Below, piece after piece: positions 8,673 through 18,323 of a stretch of 64,000 nt of DNA (the first letter of the stretch is position 1; each line of letters starts with the position of its first letter). The notes under the pieces are model-generated. The model saw only the letters and a program-made list of their open reading frames with translations. It ran no database searches and was not told where the DNA came from. A program made the translations under genes and the position numbers. The stretch covers positions 78,558-142,557 of the forward strand of contig JALHFX010000008.1 in assembly GCA_022837595.1 (NCBI GenBank), given 5' to 3'. Origin of the DNA: Propionibacterium sp. (GTDB lineage: Bacteria > Actinomycetota > Actinomycetes > Propionibacteriales > Propionibacteriaceae).

Positions 8673-10128
8673 CGCGGCACTGTTCGGCCGAGCTCGCGGG
8701 GGTCAGCTGGGGTAAGTCGGCGGGTTCGTCCGCCGGCAGGTTCGGCCACTCATCGACCAGTTGAGCGCGCGTCTTCGGCCAGGACCCCAAGAAGGCCTCG
8801 CGAGGAAGACGGACCTGTTCCAACGCCTCCTGGTATTCGCGTCCGGCCTGATAAGCCTCGGCAGAGGTCATCGCGGAGACCGCCGACGCATCCGCCACCC
8901 GTTGCTGATTCAATGTCACACTGAGCGCTGCTAGCAACTTACCGGTCTTACGCAAAGCACCTTTCACCTTGCCAAGTACAGGTTCACCGGCTTCCAGGAT
9001 GCGCACTAGAGCCGCTGTGGACGCCTGCGCGTCGGCCCAGTGCTGGTCGTCGCTGTCCTCGTCGAGCGCATCAATCGCGATCAACACCTTGTCCAACTGC
9101 CGATGGACGCCGGCTCGAAGTAGTAGCCGTGCACTGCCTGACTCGGTGACCTCCACAGGCCACTCGTCGGCTACCGGTCGCATCCTGGGTGAGCGAGCCG
9201 CAACTGCCAGCAGATCCAAAGCTTCGAAGTAGGCTTCGCCCAATTCGGAAGGGTCTTTGCGAACAGGCTGGGCGACGACCTTCTCCACGTTCCAGATGAA
9301 CTCTTTAGCCCAAGCCGGGTCAATCAGGCAGCCCAAACCGCGCACAGTTTCGGCAACGCTCGTCAGTTCCTCGGTGAGCAGCGCAGTATCAGGAACTTCG
9401 TGTTTGCGGACGCGCAAGTCCGACCGCAGGAGAGCATGTAGCCGATCTGTGAACAGCCATGTGAGATAGTCCTCAGCGCTGACGTGATCGGGTTCTGACA
9501 GGGCTAGCGGCATGACCGGATGGGTGAGGCTCGTCAGCCGATCGATTGGCTCACCGAAACTCGCGACCTTGATGGCGCCGGCCTCGTTGAGCCGCTCGAT
9601 GACCACGTTGCGCTGCAGAGCAGACATAGCGCCGCCTGGGGTGAAGGTGACGTCGCGATGCCGTGCCACCACCAGCCCGCCACGGCGAGTGGTCACCCGG
9701 TCGTCACAAACCTCCCCCAGCTCGGTACCGTCACGATCGAGTAGCACGTAGCAGGCGCGCTCCACCACCACACTGGCCACCGGCCCGAGCTCGGCACGTC
9801 GACGGAAACTCGCCAAGAGTGTGGCGATCTCCCCGGGCAGTTCATCACCGGAGTCCAGAGGCTCCGCATACTCCTGGGGTAACCAGGGCTGCCAGTCCGG
9901 CGCCCGCAACAGCCATTCGCCTTGCCGTTCGGCGACGCGATGTGCCAGTACCACTCCGGCGAGGCTGAGACGTTCGTCCGTGGTGTCGAAGAGTGTGGTG
10001 GTGCTGATCGGCTGCTCCGGTTTGCTGCGTAGCAGCACCCGATCGATGCCCGATGCCTGATCGGTCAGGATCGGTGCCCCCACCTGATACGGCATCTCGA
10101 AGAGGTAGCTGCGCTGACGCTTCGCCAT
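8665..10128 (-). CDS. CYTH-CHAD domain protein
   Basis: About 487 residues. The N-terminal CYTH (triphosphate tunnel metalloenzyme-like) part covers roughly residues 1-200, with DTTDERLSLAG and LDRDGTELGEVCDDRV. The C-terminal CHAD helical domain is His/Arg-rich (LHALLRSDLRVRKHEV, RLLLRAGVHRQLDKV). CHAD modules bind polyphosphate, and CYTH-CHAD proteins are linked to polyphosphate metabolism. The N-terminal ExExK signature is not obvious, so the CYTH part may be catalytically weak. The start is the ATG at 10128 with AGGA upstream; an ATG at 10137 is an alternative. Confidence 0.8.
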   Translation of the reverse strand: MAKRQRSYLFEMPYQVGAPILTDQASGIDRVLLRSKPEQPISTTTLFDTTDERLSLAGVVLAHRVAERQGEWLLRAPDWQPWLPQEYAEPLDSGDELPGEIATLLASFRRRAELGPVASVVVERACYVLLDRDGTELGEVCDDRVTTRRGGLVVARHRDVTFTPGGAMSALQRNVVIERLNEAGAIKVASFGEPIDRLTSLTHPVMPLALSEPDHVSAEDYLTWLFTDRLHALLRSDLRVRKHEVPDTALLTEELTSVAETVRGLGCLIDPAWAKEFIWNVEKVVAQPVRKDPSELGEAYFEALDLLAVAARSPRMRPVADEWPVEVTESGSARLLLRAGVHRQLDKVLIAIDALDEDSDDQHWADAQASTAALVRILEAGEPVLGKVKGALRKTGKLLAALSVTLNQQRVADASAVSAMTSAEAYQAGREYQEALEQVRLPREAFLGSWPKTRAQLVDEWPNLPADEPADLPQLTPASSAEQCRDE

Positions 10129-10204
10129 AGTGCTCATCCTGCCCGTCGGAGTTTGCGACTTCCTTCGATTATGCCGAGACTCTCCCGCCTGCGGGCGCCA
10201 GGGC

Positions 10205-12919
10205 CTATTTGCTCGTCTTCTTGGTGGTCGAAGACTTCGTTGCGCTGGCTGTGGCTGACCTGGTTGAGGAGGTCTTCGCCGGGCTTCGCCTGGTCTTCTT
10301 CGCAGGTGCGGGACCTTTGGCGCGCTTGGCTGCGATCAGGTCTGCCGCTATTTCCAAGGTGACCTCACCCACCGGTTGACTCTTCGGCACCGTCACGTTG
10401 TACTCGCCGTCGGTGATGTACGGTCCGAAGCGGCCATCTTTGATCACCAGCGGCTTACCAGTCGCCGGGTCTTCACCGAGCTCAGCCAACGGGCCGGCTG
10501 CGGCCCTGCGCCCACGGGTGCGAGGTGCGGCCAGTAACGCCTTGGCCTCATCGAGGGTCACGGTGAACAGCGATTCCTCACTCGGCAGCGTACGCGAGTC
10601 GTTGGCACGCTTGATGTAAGGGCCGTAGCGCCCGTTCTGCGCGGTGATTTCGACCCCTTCGTCGTCGACCCCGATCACCCGCGGAAGGCTGAGCAGTTTC
10701 AACGCATCGCCCAAGGTCACGGTGTCGAGCTGCATCGACGAGAACAGCGATGCTGTCCGCGGTTTGGGGCGTTTCGACTTCGGCAGCGAGTCGTCCTCCT
10801 CCAGGACTTCGGTGACATAGGGTCCGTAGCGCCCGGTCTTTGCGACGATCGGGTGCCCGGTGGCTGGGTCTTCGCCGAGCTCACGCTCTTCACCCGAGGG
10901 GGTGGCCAAGAGTTGCTGGGCAACCTCCACGGTCAATTCGTCGGGAGCCATGTCCTCGGGGACATTCGCCCGACGAGCCTCGGAGTCCTCGACATAGGTG
11001 CCGTAGCGTCCGACGCGCACGTTGATGCCCAACTCGGGATCGCCGATCGCGAACGTGGATGTCGCCCGGGCATCGATGTCGCCGAGATCGGTGGCCATAT
11101 CGTGCAGGCCCTCGCGCTCATGCCCGGGTGGACCGTAAAAGAAGTCGTTGAGCACCTGGACACGCTTCGCATCGCCTCCGGCAATCTCGTCGAGCTTGTC
11201 CTCCAATTCGGCGGTGAACCGGTAATCGACCAGCCGCGGGAAATGTTCAACCAGCAGCCGGGTGACCGCGAACGCGAGCCAGGTGGGCACCAATGCCGTG
11301 CCCTTCTTATAGACATAGTCGCGCGCGGTGATGGTTCGGATGATCGACGCGTAAGTCGACGGACGACCGATCTCGAGTTCCTCGAGCTTGGCGATCAGGG
11401 TGGGCTCGGTGAAGCGGGCCGGCGGTTTGGTTTCGTGCCCTTCAGGAGTGACGGTCGCCAGGTCGAGCGCCTCGTCGGGGCTCAGCTGCGGCAGCTTTGC
11501 CCGCTCATCTTGATCGTCTTCGGCAAGATCAGCGTAAGCCTTCAGGAAACCGGGGAAAGTAATCGTCCGCCCGGACGCGGAGAAGACTGCGCGACGGATC
11601 TCGGCAGGGCTCATCTCGGTGCCGAGGCTGAGTCGCTGCGCGAGCTCGGCGCCGATCTTCACGCTGACACTCTGCCCACGGGCATCAGCCATCTGCGAGG
11701 CGACGGTGCGTTGCCAGATGAGTTCGTAGAGTTTCGCCCGGTCTCCGGACAATTCGGCTTGCGCTGGGGTGCGGAACGAGTCGCCGGCAGGACGGATCGC
11801 CTCGTGTGCCTCCTGCGCGTTCTTGACCTTCGAGGCGTAAACGCGCGGTGAAGCGGGGACATAGTCATCCCCATACAGTGCCCGCGCCTGAGAACGAGCG
11901 GCATTGATCGCCTGAGTCGACAGCGAGACCGAGTCGGTACGCATATAGGTGATGAAGCCGGATTCGTAGAGCTCCTGCGCGACCCGCATGGTGCGGTCGG
12001 TGGTGAATCCGAGTTTGCGGCCGGCCTCCTGCTGCAATGTGGTCGTCCGGAATGGTGCTGCCGGGCGACGGTGGAACGGTTTGGCCTCCACCGAGTCCAC
12101 AGCGAAGTCAGCTTGTTTGAGGGCGGCGGCAAGGTCGCCGGCCAACTCCTCGCCCACCACGAAAGCGTCGGTGGAGAGCACGCCATTCGAATCGAAGTCT
12201 GAGCCACGCGCGACCCGTCTGTCATCGAGTCCGGTCAACCGCGCATCGAAGAGCCTCGGGCTGGCCGCCGCGCCGGCATCCAAGGTGACCAGCAGATCCC
12301 AATACGAGGCCGAGGTGAATGCCATCCGCTCACGTTCGCGGTCCACCACTAGTCGGGTGGCGACCGACTGCACCCGCCCGGCCGAGAGCTTCGGCATGAC
12401 CTTCTTCCACAACACCGGGGAGACCTCGTAGCCGTAGAGGCGGTCGAGGATACGACGGGTCTCCTGGGCGTCGACTAGATCGATGTCGAGTTCGCGTGGA
12501 TTGGCCACTGCTGCGGCAATCGCCTCTGGGGTGATCTCGTGGAAGACCATCCGCTTGACCGGCACCTTGGGTTTCAGTTCCGCGAGCAGGTGCCAGGCGA
12601 TGGCCTCCCCTTCGCGGTCCTCGTCAGTTGCCAGATAGAGTTCGTCGGCTTCTTTGAGTAGCTCCTTCAGTTTGCGGATGACCGGCTTCTTGTCAGCGCT
12701 CACCACATAGAGCGGCGAGAAATCATCCTCGACATCAACGCCGAGGCGCGCCCAGGGCTGACCTTTATATCTAGCCGGGACCTCGGAAGCGTTCATCGGT
12801 AGGTCACGGATGTGGCCTCGGCTGGACTCGACGATGTAGCCGGATCCCAAAAAGCGTGTGAGCATGGTCGCCTTGGTCGGCGACTCGACGATCACCAGTC
12901 GACGGGGTGCAGTGGCCAC
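10205..12919 (-). CDS. topA: DNA topoisomerase I
   Basis: Type IA enzyme relaxing negative supercoils. The Toprim domain starts VIVESPTKATML and contains the acidic motif LATDEDREGEAIAWHL. The catalytic Tyr is in SGFITYMRTDSVSLS. The C-terminus has three or more TopoI-C repeats of the RYGPYV type and ends in a Lys/Ala/Ser/Thr tail typical of actinobacterial TopA. The start is placed at the GTG at 12919 because GAAGG lies eight bases upstream; a TTG at 12934 is an alternative. At about 904 residues it has the usual actinobacterial size. Confidence 0.95.
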   Translation of the reverse strand: MATAPRRLVIVESPTKATMLTRFLGSGYIVESSRGHIRDLPMNASEVPARYKGQPWARLGVDVEDDFSPLYVVSADKKPVIRKLKELLKEADELYLATDEDREGEAIAWHLLAELKPKVPVKRMVFHEITPEAIAAAVANPRELDIDLVDAQETRRILDRLYGYEVSPVLWKKVMPKLSAGRVQSVATRLVVDRERERMAFTSASYWDLLVTLDAGAAASPRLFDARLTGLDDRRVARGSDFDSNGVLSTDAFVVGEELAGDLAAALKQADFAVDSVEAKPFHRRPAAPFRTTTLQQEAGRKLGFTTDRTMRVAQELYESGFITYMRTDSVSLSTQAINAARSQARALYGDDYVPASPRVYASKVKNAQEAHEAIRPAGDSFRTPAQAELSGDRAKLYELIWQRTVASQMADARGQSVSVKIGAELAQRLSLGTEMSPAEIRRAVFSASGRTITFPGFLKAYADLAEDDQDERAKLPQLSPDEALDLATVTPEGHETKPPARFTEPTLIAKLEELEIGRPSTYASIIRTITARDYVYKKGTALVPTWLAFAVTRLLVEHFPRLVDYRFTAELEDKLDEIAGGDAKRVQVLNDFFYGPPGHEREGLHDMATDLGDIDARATSTFAIGDPELGINVRVGRYGTYVEDSEARRANVPEDMAPDELTVEVAQQLLATPSGEERELGEDPATGHPIVAKTGRYGPYVTEVLEEDDSLPKSKRPKPRTASLFSSMQLDTVTLGDALKLLSLPRVIGVDDEGVEITAQNGRYGPYIKRANDSRTLPSEESLFTVTLDEAKALLAAPRTRGRRAAAGPLAELGEDPATGKPLVIKDGRFGPYITDGEYNVTVPKSQPVGEVTLEIAADLIAAKRAKGPAPAKKTRRSPAKTSSTRSATASATKSSTTKKTSK

Positions 12920-12979
12920 GTTGCGGTCCTTCAATCTTCGCGAGTTTCTGATATTTGTCAGAGTCGGATAGTCCGGAAG

Positions 12980-14461
12980 CTACCACGCCGCCGACGGTGA
13001 GTCGAAAAAGTCGTCCATGATGGCCTGACGGATCTTGGGCAGCAACAGCGCGCGCTGTTCGGCTGCGTCAGTGTCCAATAGGCCCGCCACAACATCAATG
13101 ATGACCCCGAGTGGGAGACTTCCATCACACGCTCCGAGCACACCGGCGAGCGCGGTATCGACCTGTTGCGCGCGTTTGAGCCCGCGATGCTGACGCAACA
13201 CGATGTACTGCGGGTCTTCCGCGCCCGGCGCGCCGAGAGTCTCCTGAACAATGTCCTTCCTGAGTTTGAAGAAGCCGGCCAGCAGCACCTCATCACTGAC
13301 CTGCGCCGCGGCGATGTTTTGTTGATGTGCTGCAATGAAGGGACCGACCGGTTGTTGGACATCGTGTGGCCACGATTCGATGGTGATCTGTGGCAGCTCG
13401 CGTCCGCTATTGAAGACGGTGATCCAGCCCATCCCGACGCCTTCGATGCCGAGCCGGGCGAAGTAGTCCAGCCATTCGCGGTAACGGGCGTCCCAGCTGG
13501 GGTCACCGGCCAGACCTGCATCGGTGAGCCACATCTCTATATAAGCGTAGGGGTCGAGACGTTCACGCTCGATCACCCATAGATCGGCTCCGCGCGGAGC
13601 CCAGCTGGCGAGGCGCTCCTGCCAGGGCTGATCGGAGGTAATGGCCCAGTTCGCTAAAACCTGGCAGATGCCGCCTTCGTTCAGATGATCGATGGATTGG
13701 CTGACGACATCGTGGACGAGATCGTCTCCGCTGAAACCGGTCTCGCGGTAGACGAGTCGTTCACCGCGCGGCGGGCTCATCACATAGGGCGGATTGGTCA
13801 CGATCAGATCGAATTTCTCGTGACGAACCGGCTCGTAGAGACTGCCATCACGCAGATCGATATCGAGCTCATTGAGTTCGGCGGTCAACCCGGCCAGCTT
13901 GAGTACCCGCGGGTTCACGTCGGTCGCGGTGACGCGATCGGCATGAGTTGACAGATGCAGGCTCTGAACCCCGCAGCCGGTACCGAGATCGAGCGCGCTG
14001 CCGACTCGGCTGTCGATGGTGATCTGGGCCAGGGTGGTCGACGCGGGACTGACGCCGAGCACATAATCAGGTTTGGTCGGCTGGGTTCGATAGTCGAGCC
14101 CCGGTGTCGGATCGGAGATGACCCATCCGTCCCATTGACCGTGGGCCGTTTCGAAGCTGTACGGACGTAAATCGACTGCAGCTCGGATGCGACCGTGGTC
14201 GTCGACTGGTTCGAGAAGTCCTTCAGCCATCAGTGCTGCGCACGGGAGCGCGGCTGCGACCTGAGCTTCGGGAACCGGGAGGTTCAGCGGAAATAGCCGG
14301 ATCAACGTGGCCAACGGACTTTCGTCGTCGCCGAGCATCTCGCTGGCGGGCACCGTGCAATTGCGCTGCAACCCAGCTTGCCCGACCTCCCCGATCCGAT
14401 CTAGCACCGCATCGGTGGTGAAGCCGGCCGTGGCCAGGGCAGAACGCAATTCGTTGATCAT
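12980..14461 (-). CDS. Class I SAM-dependent methyltransferase (HemK/RsmC-like, actinobacterial)
   Basis: 493 residues. An N-terminal alpha-helical domain (about 1-150) precedes a Rossmann methyltransferase core with SALDLGTGCGVQSL (motif I), ATDVNPRVLKLA and the catalytic NPPY (VTNPPYVMSP), which marks N-methylation of Gln, Asn or a base. The C-terminal third is family-specific. The start at ATG 14461 has GAAGGG upstream. This protein is a regular neighbour of topA in actinobacteria; the substrate is not established from sequence. It is divergent from the helicase gene, separated by about 70 bases. Confidence 0.8.
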   Translation of the reverse strand: MINELRSALATAGFTTDAVLDRIGEVGQAGLQRNCTVPASEMLGDDESPLATLIRLFPLNLPVPEAQVAAALPCAALMAEGLLEPVDDHGRIRAAVDLRPYSFETAHGQWDGWVISDPTPGLDYRTQPTKPDYVLGVSPASTTLAQITIDSRVGSALDLGTGCGVQSLHLSTHADRVTATDVNPRVLKLAGLTAELNELDIDLRDGSLYEPVRHEKFDLIVTNPPYVMSPPRGERLVYRETGFSGDDLVHDVVSQSIDHLNEGGICQVLANWAITSDQPWQERLASWAPRGADLWVIERERLDPYAYIEMWLTDAGLAGDPSWDARYREWLDYFARLGIEGVGMGWITVFNSGRELPQITIESWPHDVQQPVGPFIAAHQQNIAAAQVSDEVLLAGFFKLRKDIVQETLGAPGAEDPQYIVLRQHRGLKRAQQVDTALAGVLGACDGSLPLGVIIDVVAGLLDTDAAEQRALLLPKIRQAIMDDFFDSPSAAW

Positions 14462-14532
14462 CGTCACCCTTCTACTGTGGCACGCGTCAGGCAACCGATC
14501 AGGGCAACAACCGACGTGGCATCGTTGGTGGT

Positions 14533-16755
14533 GTGGCAATTCCTGGATGGCTCGAGCGTGACCCCCGAGTGGTCTATCTGCGGCATCGCGACGCCGTGAG
14601 TGGTGAGCGCGCGTCGTGGCCCGCTTGGCTACCGGACGATGTGCGCGAGGCTGTCATGACCGCGGGTATCGAACAGCCTTGGCTGCACCAAACTTCCGTG
14701 GCTGACGCGGCCTGGGCCGGACGACATGTCGCGGTGAGCACGGCAACGGCATCCGGGAAATCGCTGGGCTATCTACTACCGATCATGTCTGCGACCGCGG
14801 TACCGCCATCGAAGGCGAGTCTGGGGTTCATGACCAACGATCTGAGATCCCGGCTGGGGGTCGCCCGGCATACCGCCCTCTATCTGGCGCCGACCAAAGC
14901 TTTGGAGCACGATCAATGGGCTGCGGCGCGCGAACTGGGCCCGAAGGGCTGGCAGGTCAGCTGTTTGGACGGCGACTCCTCATCAATGGAGCGCCGCTTC
15001 GCCCGCGAGCACGCGAGTTTTGTGCTGAGTAATCCCGACATGTTGCACCGCTCTGTGCTGCCCAACCATGCGCAGTGGTCGAGTTTCCTCGGATCGCTGC
15101 GCTATGTGGTCATCGATGAGGCCCACCGCTACCGCGGTGTCTTCGGTTCGCAGGTCTCGGTCGTGTTACGCAGACTTCGGCGGCTGTGCCACGCCTACGG
15201 CTCGACGCCCATCTTTATGCTGGCTTCGGCGACCACGAGTGAGGCCGGTCGCTCCGGCGCGTTACTGATCGGAGAATCCGATCCACTGTTCGAGGTCCGC
15301 GAAGACTCATCGCCGCATGCGGCGCGCGATATTGTCTTGTGGCGTCCCGAATCGGATGTGCCGAGCGAGGCAGCTGCATTGCTAGCACGACTGGTGGACG
15401 ATGGGCAGCAGGTGATCACCTTCATCGCCAGCCGCAATCAAGCAGAACTGATCGCATTGCGGGCGGCCGATCGGATCGATTCCGGACGTGAGGTGGCGAG
15501 CTATCGGTCGGGATATCTGGCCGGTGACCGGCGCGATCTCGAAGCTCGGCTACGTTCCGGAGAACTCGCTGGAGTGGCGGCGACCAATGCGCTGGAATTG
15601 GGCATCGATATCTCCGGGCTGGACGCCGTGGTGATGGCGGGTTTCCCTGGCACCCTCGGATCGTTCTGGCAGCAGTCGGGTCGTGCGGGACGTGGCGAAC
15701 GAGATGCTCTGGTGGTCTTGATTGCGCGAGACGATCCACTGGACAGGCACCTGCTCGACCACCCCGAACTCATCTTCGACCGCGCGGTCGAACAGGTCGT
15801 GCTGCACCCGCAGAACCCCTATGTGTTGGGTCCTCAGCTGAGCGCCGCAGCTCAGGAGTCACCGCTGACAGCGGGCGATGAGCACTGGTTCGGCCCCACG
15901 ATGCCGTCGCTGGCGCGCGAGTTATCTGAACAGGGGTTATTGCGGGCACGCCCGGCGGGCTGGTTCTGGACCAAGGACTACCGTGCGGTGGACGAGATTG
16001 ATCTGCGCGGTTGTCATGACCACGCGATCGAAATCGTCGAGGCTGCTACCGGACGAGTGCTGGGCAGCGTTGACCACGCCGCTGCTGACCGGACGGTCCA
16101 TGAGGGCGCGGTCTACCTGCACCAAGGCGAGCAATGGCTGGTGAGTCAGTATCTACCGGACGAGTCGGTCGCGCTGGTACGTTCGTCCGATCTGCCCTAT
16201 TTCACGCAGGCCTTGGCATCAAGCGAAGTGCAGATCGTTCGAACCGAGGATGAGTACCCCTGTGGTACCGGGATCGTCTGCCGCGGGGAGGTCGAGTTGA
16301 CTCGCCAGGTGACAGGCTACTTGCGGCGTGATTCGCTCACCGGAGATGTCTGGGATCAAACCCCTCTCGAATTACCGGGGCACCGGGTGATGACTCAGGC
16401 GATGTGGTGGCTGATACCAGATGACGTCATCGCACAGTTACCGTTTCCGACGGCGCGGTTGGGTGCCGCGGTGCATGCCGCCGAGCACACCGCAATCGGG
16501 CTGCTGCCTGCATTCGCGCCCTGCGATCGCTGGGATATCGGCGGACTGTCGACGGTATGCCATCCCGATACCCAGCTGTGCACGATCTTCGTCCATGACG
16601 GTGCGCCCGGGGGTGCAGCCGCTGCTGAACGACTGACCAATTGCGGTTGCGAAGCCGGCTGTCCATCGTGTTGTATTTCGCCGAAGTGCGGAAATGGGAA
16701 TCGGATGCTCGACAAGGCGGCGGCAACCAGGTTACTTGTGGCACTGCTCGGTTGA
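14533..16755 (+). CDS. DEAD/DEAH-box helicase with DUF1998 Cys-cluster (helicase/secretion neighbourhood type)
   Basis: 740 residues. RecA-like domain 1 has STATASGKSLGY (motif I), the DEAH-type box VVIDEAHRY and ASATTS (motif III). Domain 2 has TNALELGIDISGLD and the motif VI-like QQSGRAGRG. The C-terminus (DUF1998) ends in CGCEAGCPSCC...PKCGNGN, a probable metal or Fe-S site. This is the Hrq1/YprA-type DNA helicase family, and in actinobacteria it is typically encoded beside a reduced Tad secretion cluster, as here. The start is GTG 14533. It is convergent with the Tad cluster across a hairpin. Confidence 0.9.
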   Translation: MAIPGWLERDPRVVYLRHRDAVSGERASWPAWLPDDVREAVMTAGIEQPWLHQTSVADAAWAGRHVAVSTATASGKSLGYLLPIMSATAVPPSKASLGFMTNDLRSRLGVARHTALYLAPTKALEHDQWAAARELGPKGWQVSCLDGDSSSMERRFAREHASFVLSNPDMLHRSVLPNHAQWSSFLGSLRYVVIDEAHRYRGVFGSQVSVVLRRLRRLCHAYGSTPIFMLASATTSEAGRSGALLIGESDPLFEVREDSSPHAARDIVLWRPESDVPSEAAALLARLVDDGQQVITFIASRNQAELIALRAADRIDSGREVASYRSGYLAGDRRDLEARLRSGELAGVAATNALELGIDISGLDAVVMAGFPGTLGSFWQQSGRAGRGERDALVVLIARDDPLDRHLLDHPELIFDRAVEQVVLHPQNPYVLGPQLSAAAQESPLTAGDEHWFGPTMPSLARELSEQGLLRARPAGWFWTKDYRAVDEIDLRGCHDHAIEIVEAATGRVLGSVDHAAADRTVHEGAVYLHQGEQWLVSQYLPDESVALVRSSDLPYFTQALASSEVQIVRTEDEYPCGTGIVCRGEVELTRQVTGYLRRDSLTGDVWDQTPLELPGHRVMTQAMWWLIPDDVIAQLPFPTARLGAAVHAAEHTAIGLLPAFAPCDRWDIGGLSTVCHPDTQLCTIFVHDGAPGGAAAAERLTNCGCEAGCPSCCISPKCGNGNRMLDKAAATRLLVALLG

Positions 16756-16791
16756 ACCTGGATCCGCCGATGGTCCGCGTCGCCAGGGGCA

Positions 16792-16920
16792 CCTGGCGGC
16801 TGCGACGGCAAGGCGGACGAACCAGGCGCACCAGGGCGCTGACTGAGGACAACGCAGCCGGCGTGCACGCTAGGGGACGCGTAGCAGCGGGAAATCAGCC
16901 GACCCAGATTGAAGACCCAA
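16792..16920 (-). repeat. Dispersed repeat, copy A (decayed duplicate of the 5' part of the tadE-like gene)
   Basis: About 130 bases closely resemble 17827-17957 in the same orientation. Shared blocks include GGCAAGGCGGACGAACC and GACTGAGGACAACGCAGCC. The copy at 17827-17957 encodes the first 45 or so residues of the TadE-like protein. Here the reading frame is not maintained, so it is a partial, inactive duplication in the space between the helicase and the secretion genes. Confidence 0.7.
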
Positions 16921-16929
16921 CCGATGACC

Positions 16930-16961
16930 GGCTCGTGGTGGTCCCGACACCACCACGAGCC
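16930..16961. terminator. Perfect 13-bp hairpin between convergent genes
   Basis: GGCTCGTGGTGGT and ACCACCACGAGCC are exactly complementary around a six-base loop. It lies between the helicase (ends 16755) and the last secretion gene (ends 17098), which converge, so it is well placed to end transcripts from both sides. No clear U-tract is visible. Confidence 0.7.
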
Positions 16962-17097
16962 AGATCCCGGTGGACAGTTAGTCATTGACGTCGAGCATGT
17001 TCCCGGGAGCTCGATGGGCGTGAAAGCGGCGTTGTCCCGCGGGCTCGTCTTCGAGAGATCTCTAGGCGCAGGGCATTGTCCGCGCGCGAATCCCAGG

Positions 17098-17487
17098 TCA
17101 CGGCACGTCGGAGACAATACCCGCCCGCGACTCGGCGTGAGCTGCCTGCGGCGCGCCGGGGATCTGTGGCCGTAGTTCTACCTCGACGGCTACATCGACG
17201 ATGAATTCGCCCCATCCGGTGGTGACCTCACATGTGGTCAACTCGGCTTGATTGGCGGCCGCCGCTTCTTGTGCCACTGGGCAGGCCGAACGTCCTTCAC
17301 TTTGTGCCTGGGCTGCGGCGATCGCGACCAGATCAGCTGCTGCGCGAGCGCGCGCTCCGCTAGCCAACCATCCGGCGAACCAAGCTCCCACGACCGCAAC
17401 CATTGTGATAACGATCATGACCGCCAATATCATCATGGTGCCGCTGCCCCGCTGCGAATGGCGTGTACGGCTGCTCAGCTTTCTCAT
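17098..17487 (-). CDS. TadE-like pseudopilin/secretion-neighbourhood protein
   Basis: 129 residues. The N-terminus has a basic leader ending in RGSGTMMILAVMIVITMVAVV, a prepilin-like single membrane helix with Gly just before it. A small Cys-containing extracellular domain follows (SACPVAQEA, LTTCEVTTG). This is the type found as the last gene of the helicase/secretion neighbourhood in actinobacteria (Rv3654c-like). The start ATG at 17487 overlaps the stop of the upstream gene as ATGA, showing coupled translation. Confidence 0.78.
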   Translation of the reverse strand: MRKLSSRTRHSQRGSGTMMILAVMIVITMVAVVGAWFAGWLASGARARAAADLVAIAAAQAQSEGRSACPVAQEAAAANQAELTTCEVTTGWGEFIVDVAVEVELRPQIPGAPQAAHAESRAGIVSDVP

Positions 17488-17960
17488 CGCCCACCCCCTG
17501 GGGAACTCGCACGTCCGGTGATCTCCACAGGACCCAGTGTTCCCCAATGGGCCTCCACAGTGACCAGCACGGTGACCTCCGTGGCAGACTCCTCGACCTT
17601 CAGCTGAGCGCCATCGGGTATCCGTTCTTCGGCTTCTCGCGCTGCTTCCTGATCGCCCCGAGCTAGTTGCCGCGCTATCTGGCCGGCAGCGTCGGCACAG
17701 CGTGCCTGTAGCGCGACCAAGCTGACCGTCCAGCCCAGGATGCCTGTGAGTAAGCAGGCCGCCAAGATAGCCACCGCCAGTTCGGCGGTAACCATCCCGC
17801 GTTGAGCGCAACGCCGCGAGCGGCTCCTGGCGGGTGCGATGGCAAGGCGGACGAACCGGGCGCACCGGAGTGCGGTGACTGAGGACAACGCAGCCAGCAT
17901 GCACGCCAGGAGACGAGCGACAGCCGGAAAACGGCGGATCCAGGCCAAGAACCAAGACAT
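17484..17960 (-). CDS. TadE-family protein
   Basis: 158 residues. After an Arg-rich N-terminal segment (residues 1-50) comes RGMVTAELAVAILAACLLTGI, the TadE membrane helix with a Glu near position 5, as in pilin-like leaders. A short periplasmic-side domain follows. TadE-like proteins are minor pseudopilins of Tad systems. ATG 17960 has GGAAAG upstream. Its first 45 codons are duplicated at 16792-16920. The unusually long basic N-terminus, with two further hydrophobic patches, is encoded by exactly that duplicated stretch. Confidence 0.78.
   Translation of the reverse strand: MSWFLAWIRRFPAVARLLACMLAALSSVTALRCARFVRLAIAPARSRSRRCAQRGMVTAELAVAILAACLLTGILGWTVSLVALQARCADAAGQIARQLARGDQEAAREAEERIPDGAQLKVEESATEVTVLVTVEAHWGTLGPVEITGRASSPGGGR
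17827..17957 (-). repeat. Dispersed repeat, copy B (inside tadE-like 5' region)
   Basis: Partner of the copy at 16792-16920 in the same orientation, about one kilobase apart. This copy is in frame within the TadE-like gene. Confidence 0.7.
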
Positions 17961-18065
17961 GATCTTTCCTTCGCTGACAGCTGGACGGTAGGGGGGGCCG
18001 GGGCGGCAGAGCCCCGGAGGGTTCGGGTGGGTGCGCGACCGACGCCCACCCGAACCCGACACGTA

Positions 18066-18323
18066 TCAGGGCAGCATTCCGCCAACCTGTGTCAGCAGGT
18101 TCAGGACAAACTTCAGCATCGCCTGAAAGAAGTCGTTATTGGTGAAGATGCTCAGCAGAACCAACGCCAACGCGACGGCGGCCAGAATCCCTACGGCGTA
18201 CTCAGCCGTGGCCATCCCTCGCTGGCATGCACGCCGCAGGCTGCGGCGGCCCGATGCAAGCTCTACGGCAGAGCTGGCCTCGCACGGCCCATTGCTGGTT
18301 CTGCTGTCGGATCGAGTAGTCAT
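18066..18323 (-). CDS. Flp-type pilin (DUF4244 family)
   Basis: 85 residues. A basic leader ends ACQRGMATAEYAVGILAAVALALVLL: a Gly, then a Glu five residues into the hydrophobic helix and a Tyr next to it, the Flp/TadE prepilin pattern. The mature part is almost only the helix plus a short amphipathic tail. It is likely the major pilin-like subunit of the reduced Tad system. The ATG at 18323 follows AGAGGAAAA. Confidence 0.85.
   Translation of the reverse strand: MTTRSDSRTSNGPCEASSAVELASGRRSLRRACQRGMATAEYAVGILAAVALALVLLSIFTNNDFFQAMLKFVLNLLTQVGGMLP

Noticed and set aside
10853..11851. Long open frame of 332 codons on the plus strand opposite topA
   Set aside because: It is antisense to the conserved topoisomerase core, has no family resemblance and arises from high-GC third-position bias.
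16395..17117. 240-codon minus-strand frame crossing the end of the helicase
   Set aside because: It overlaps the conserved Cys-cluster of the helicase on the other strand and contains the decayed repeat; no ribosome site or family match.
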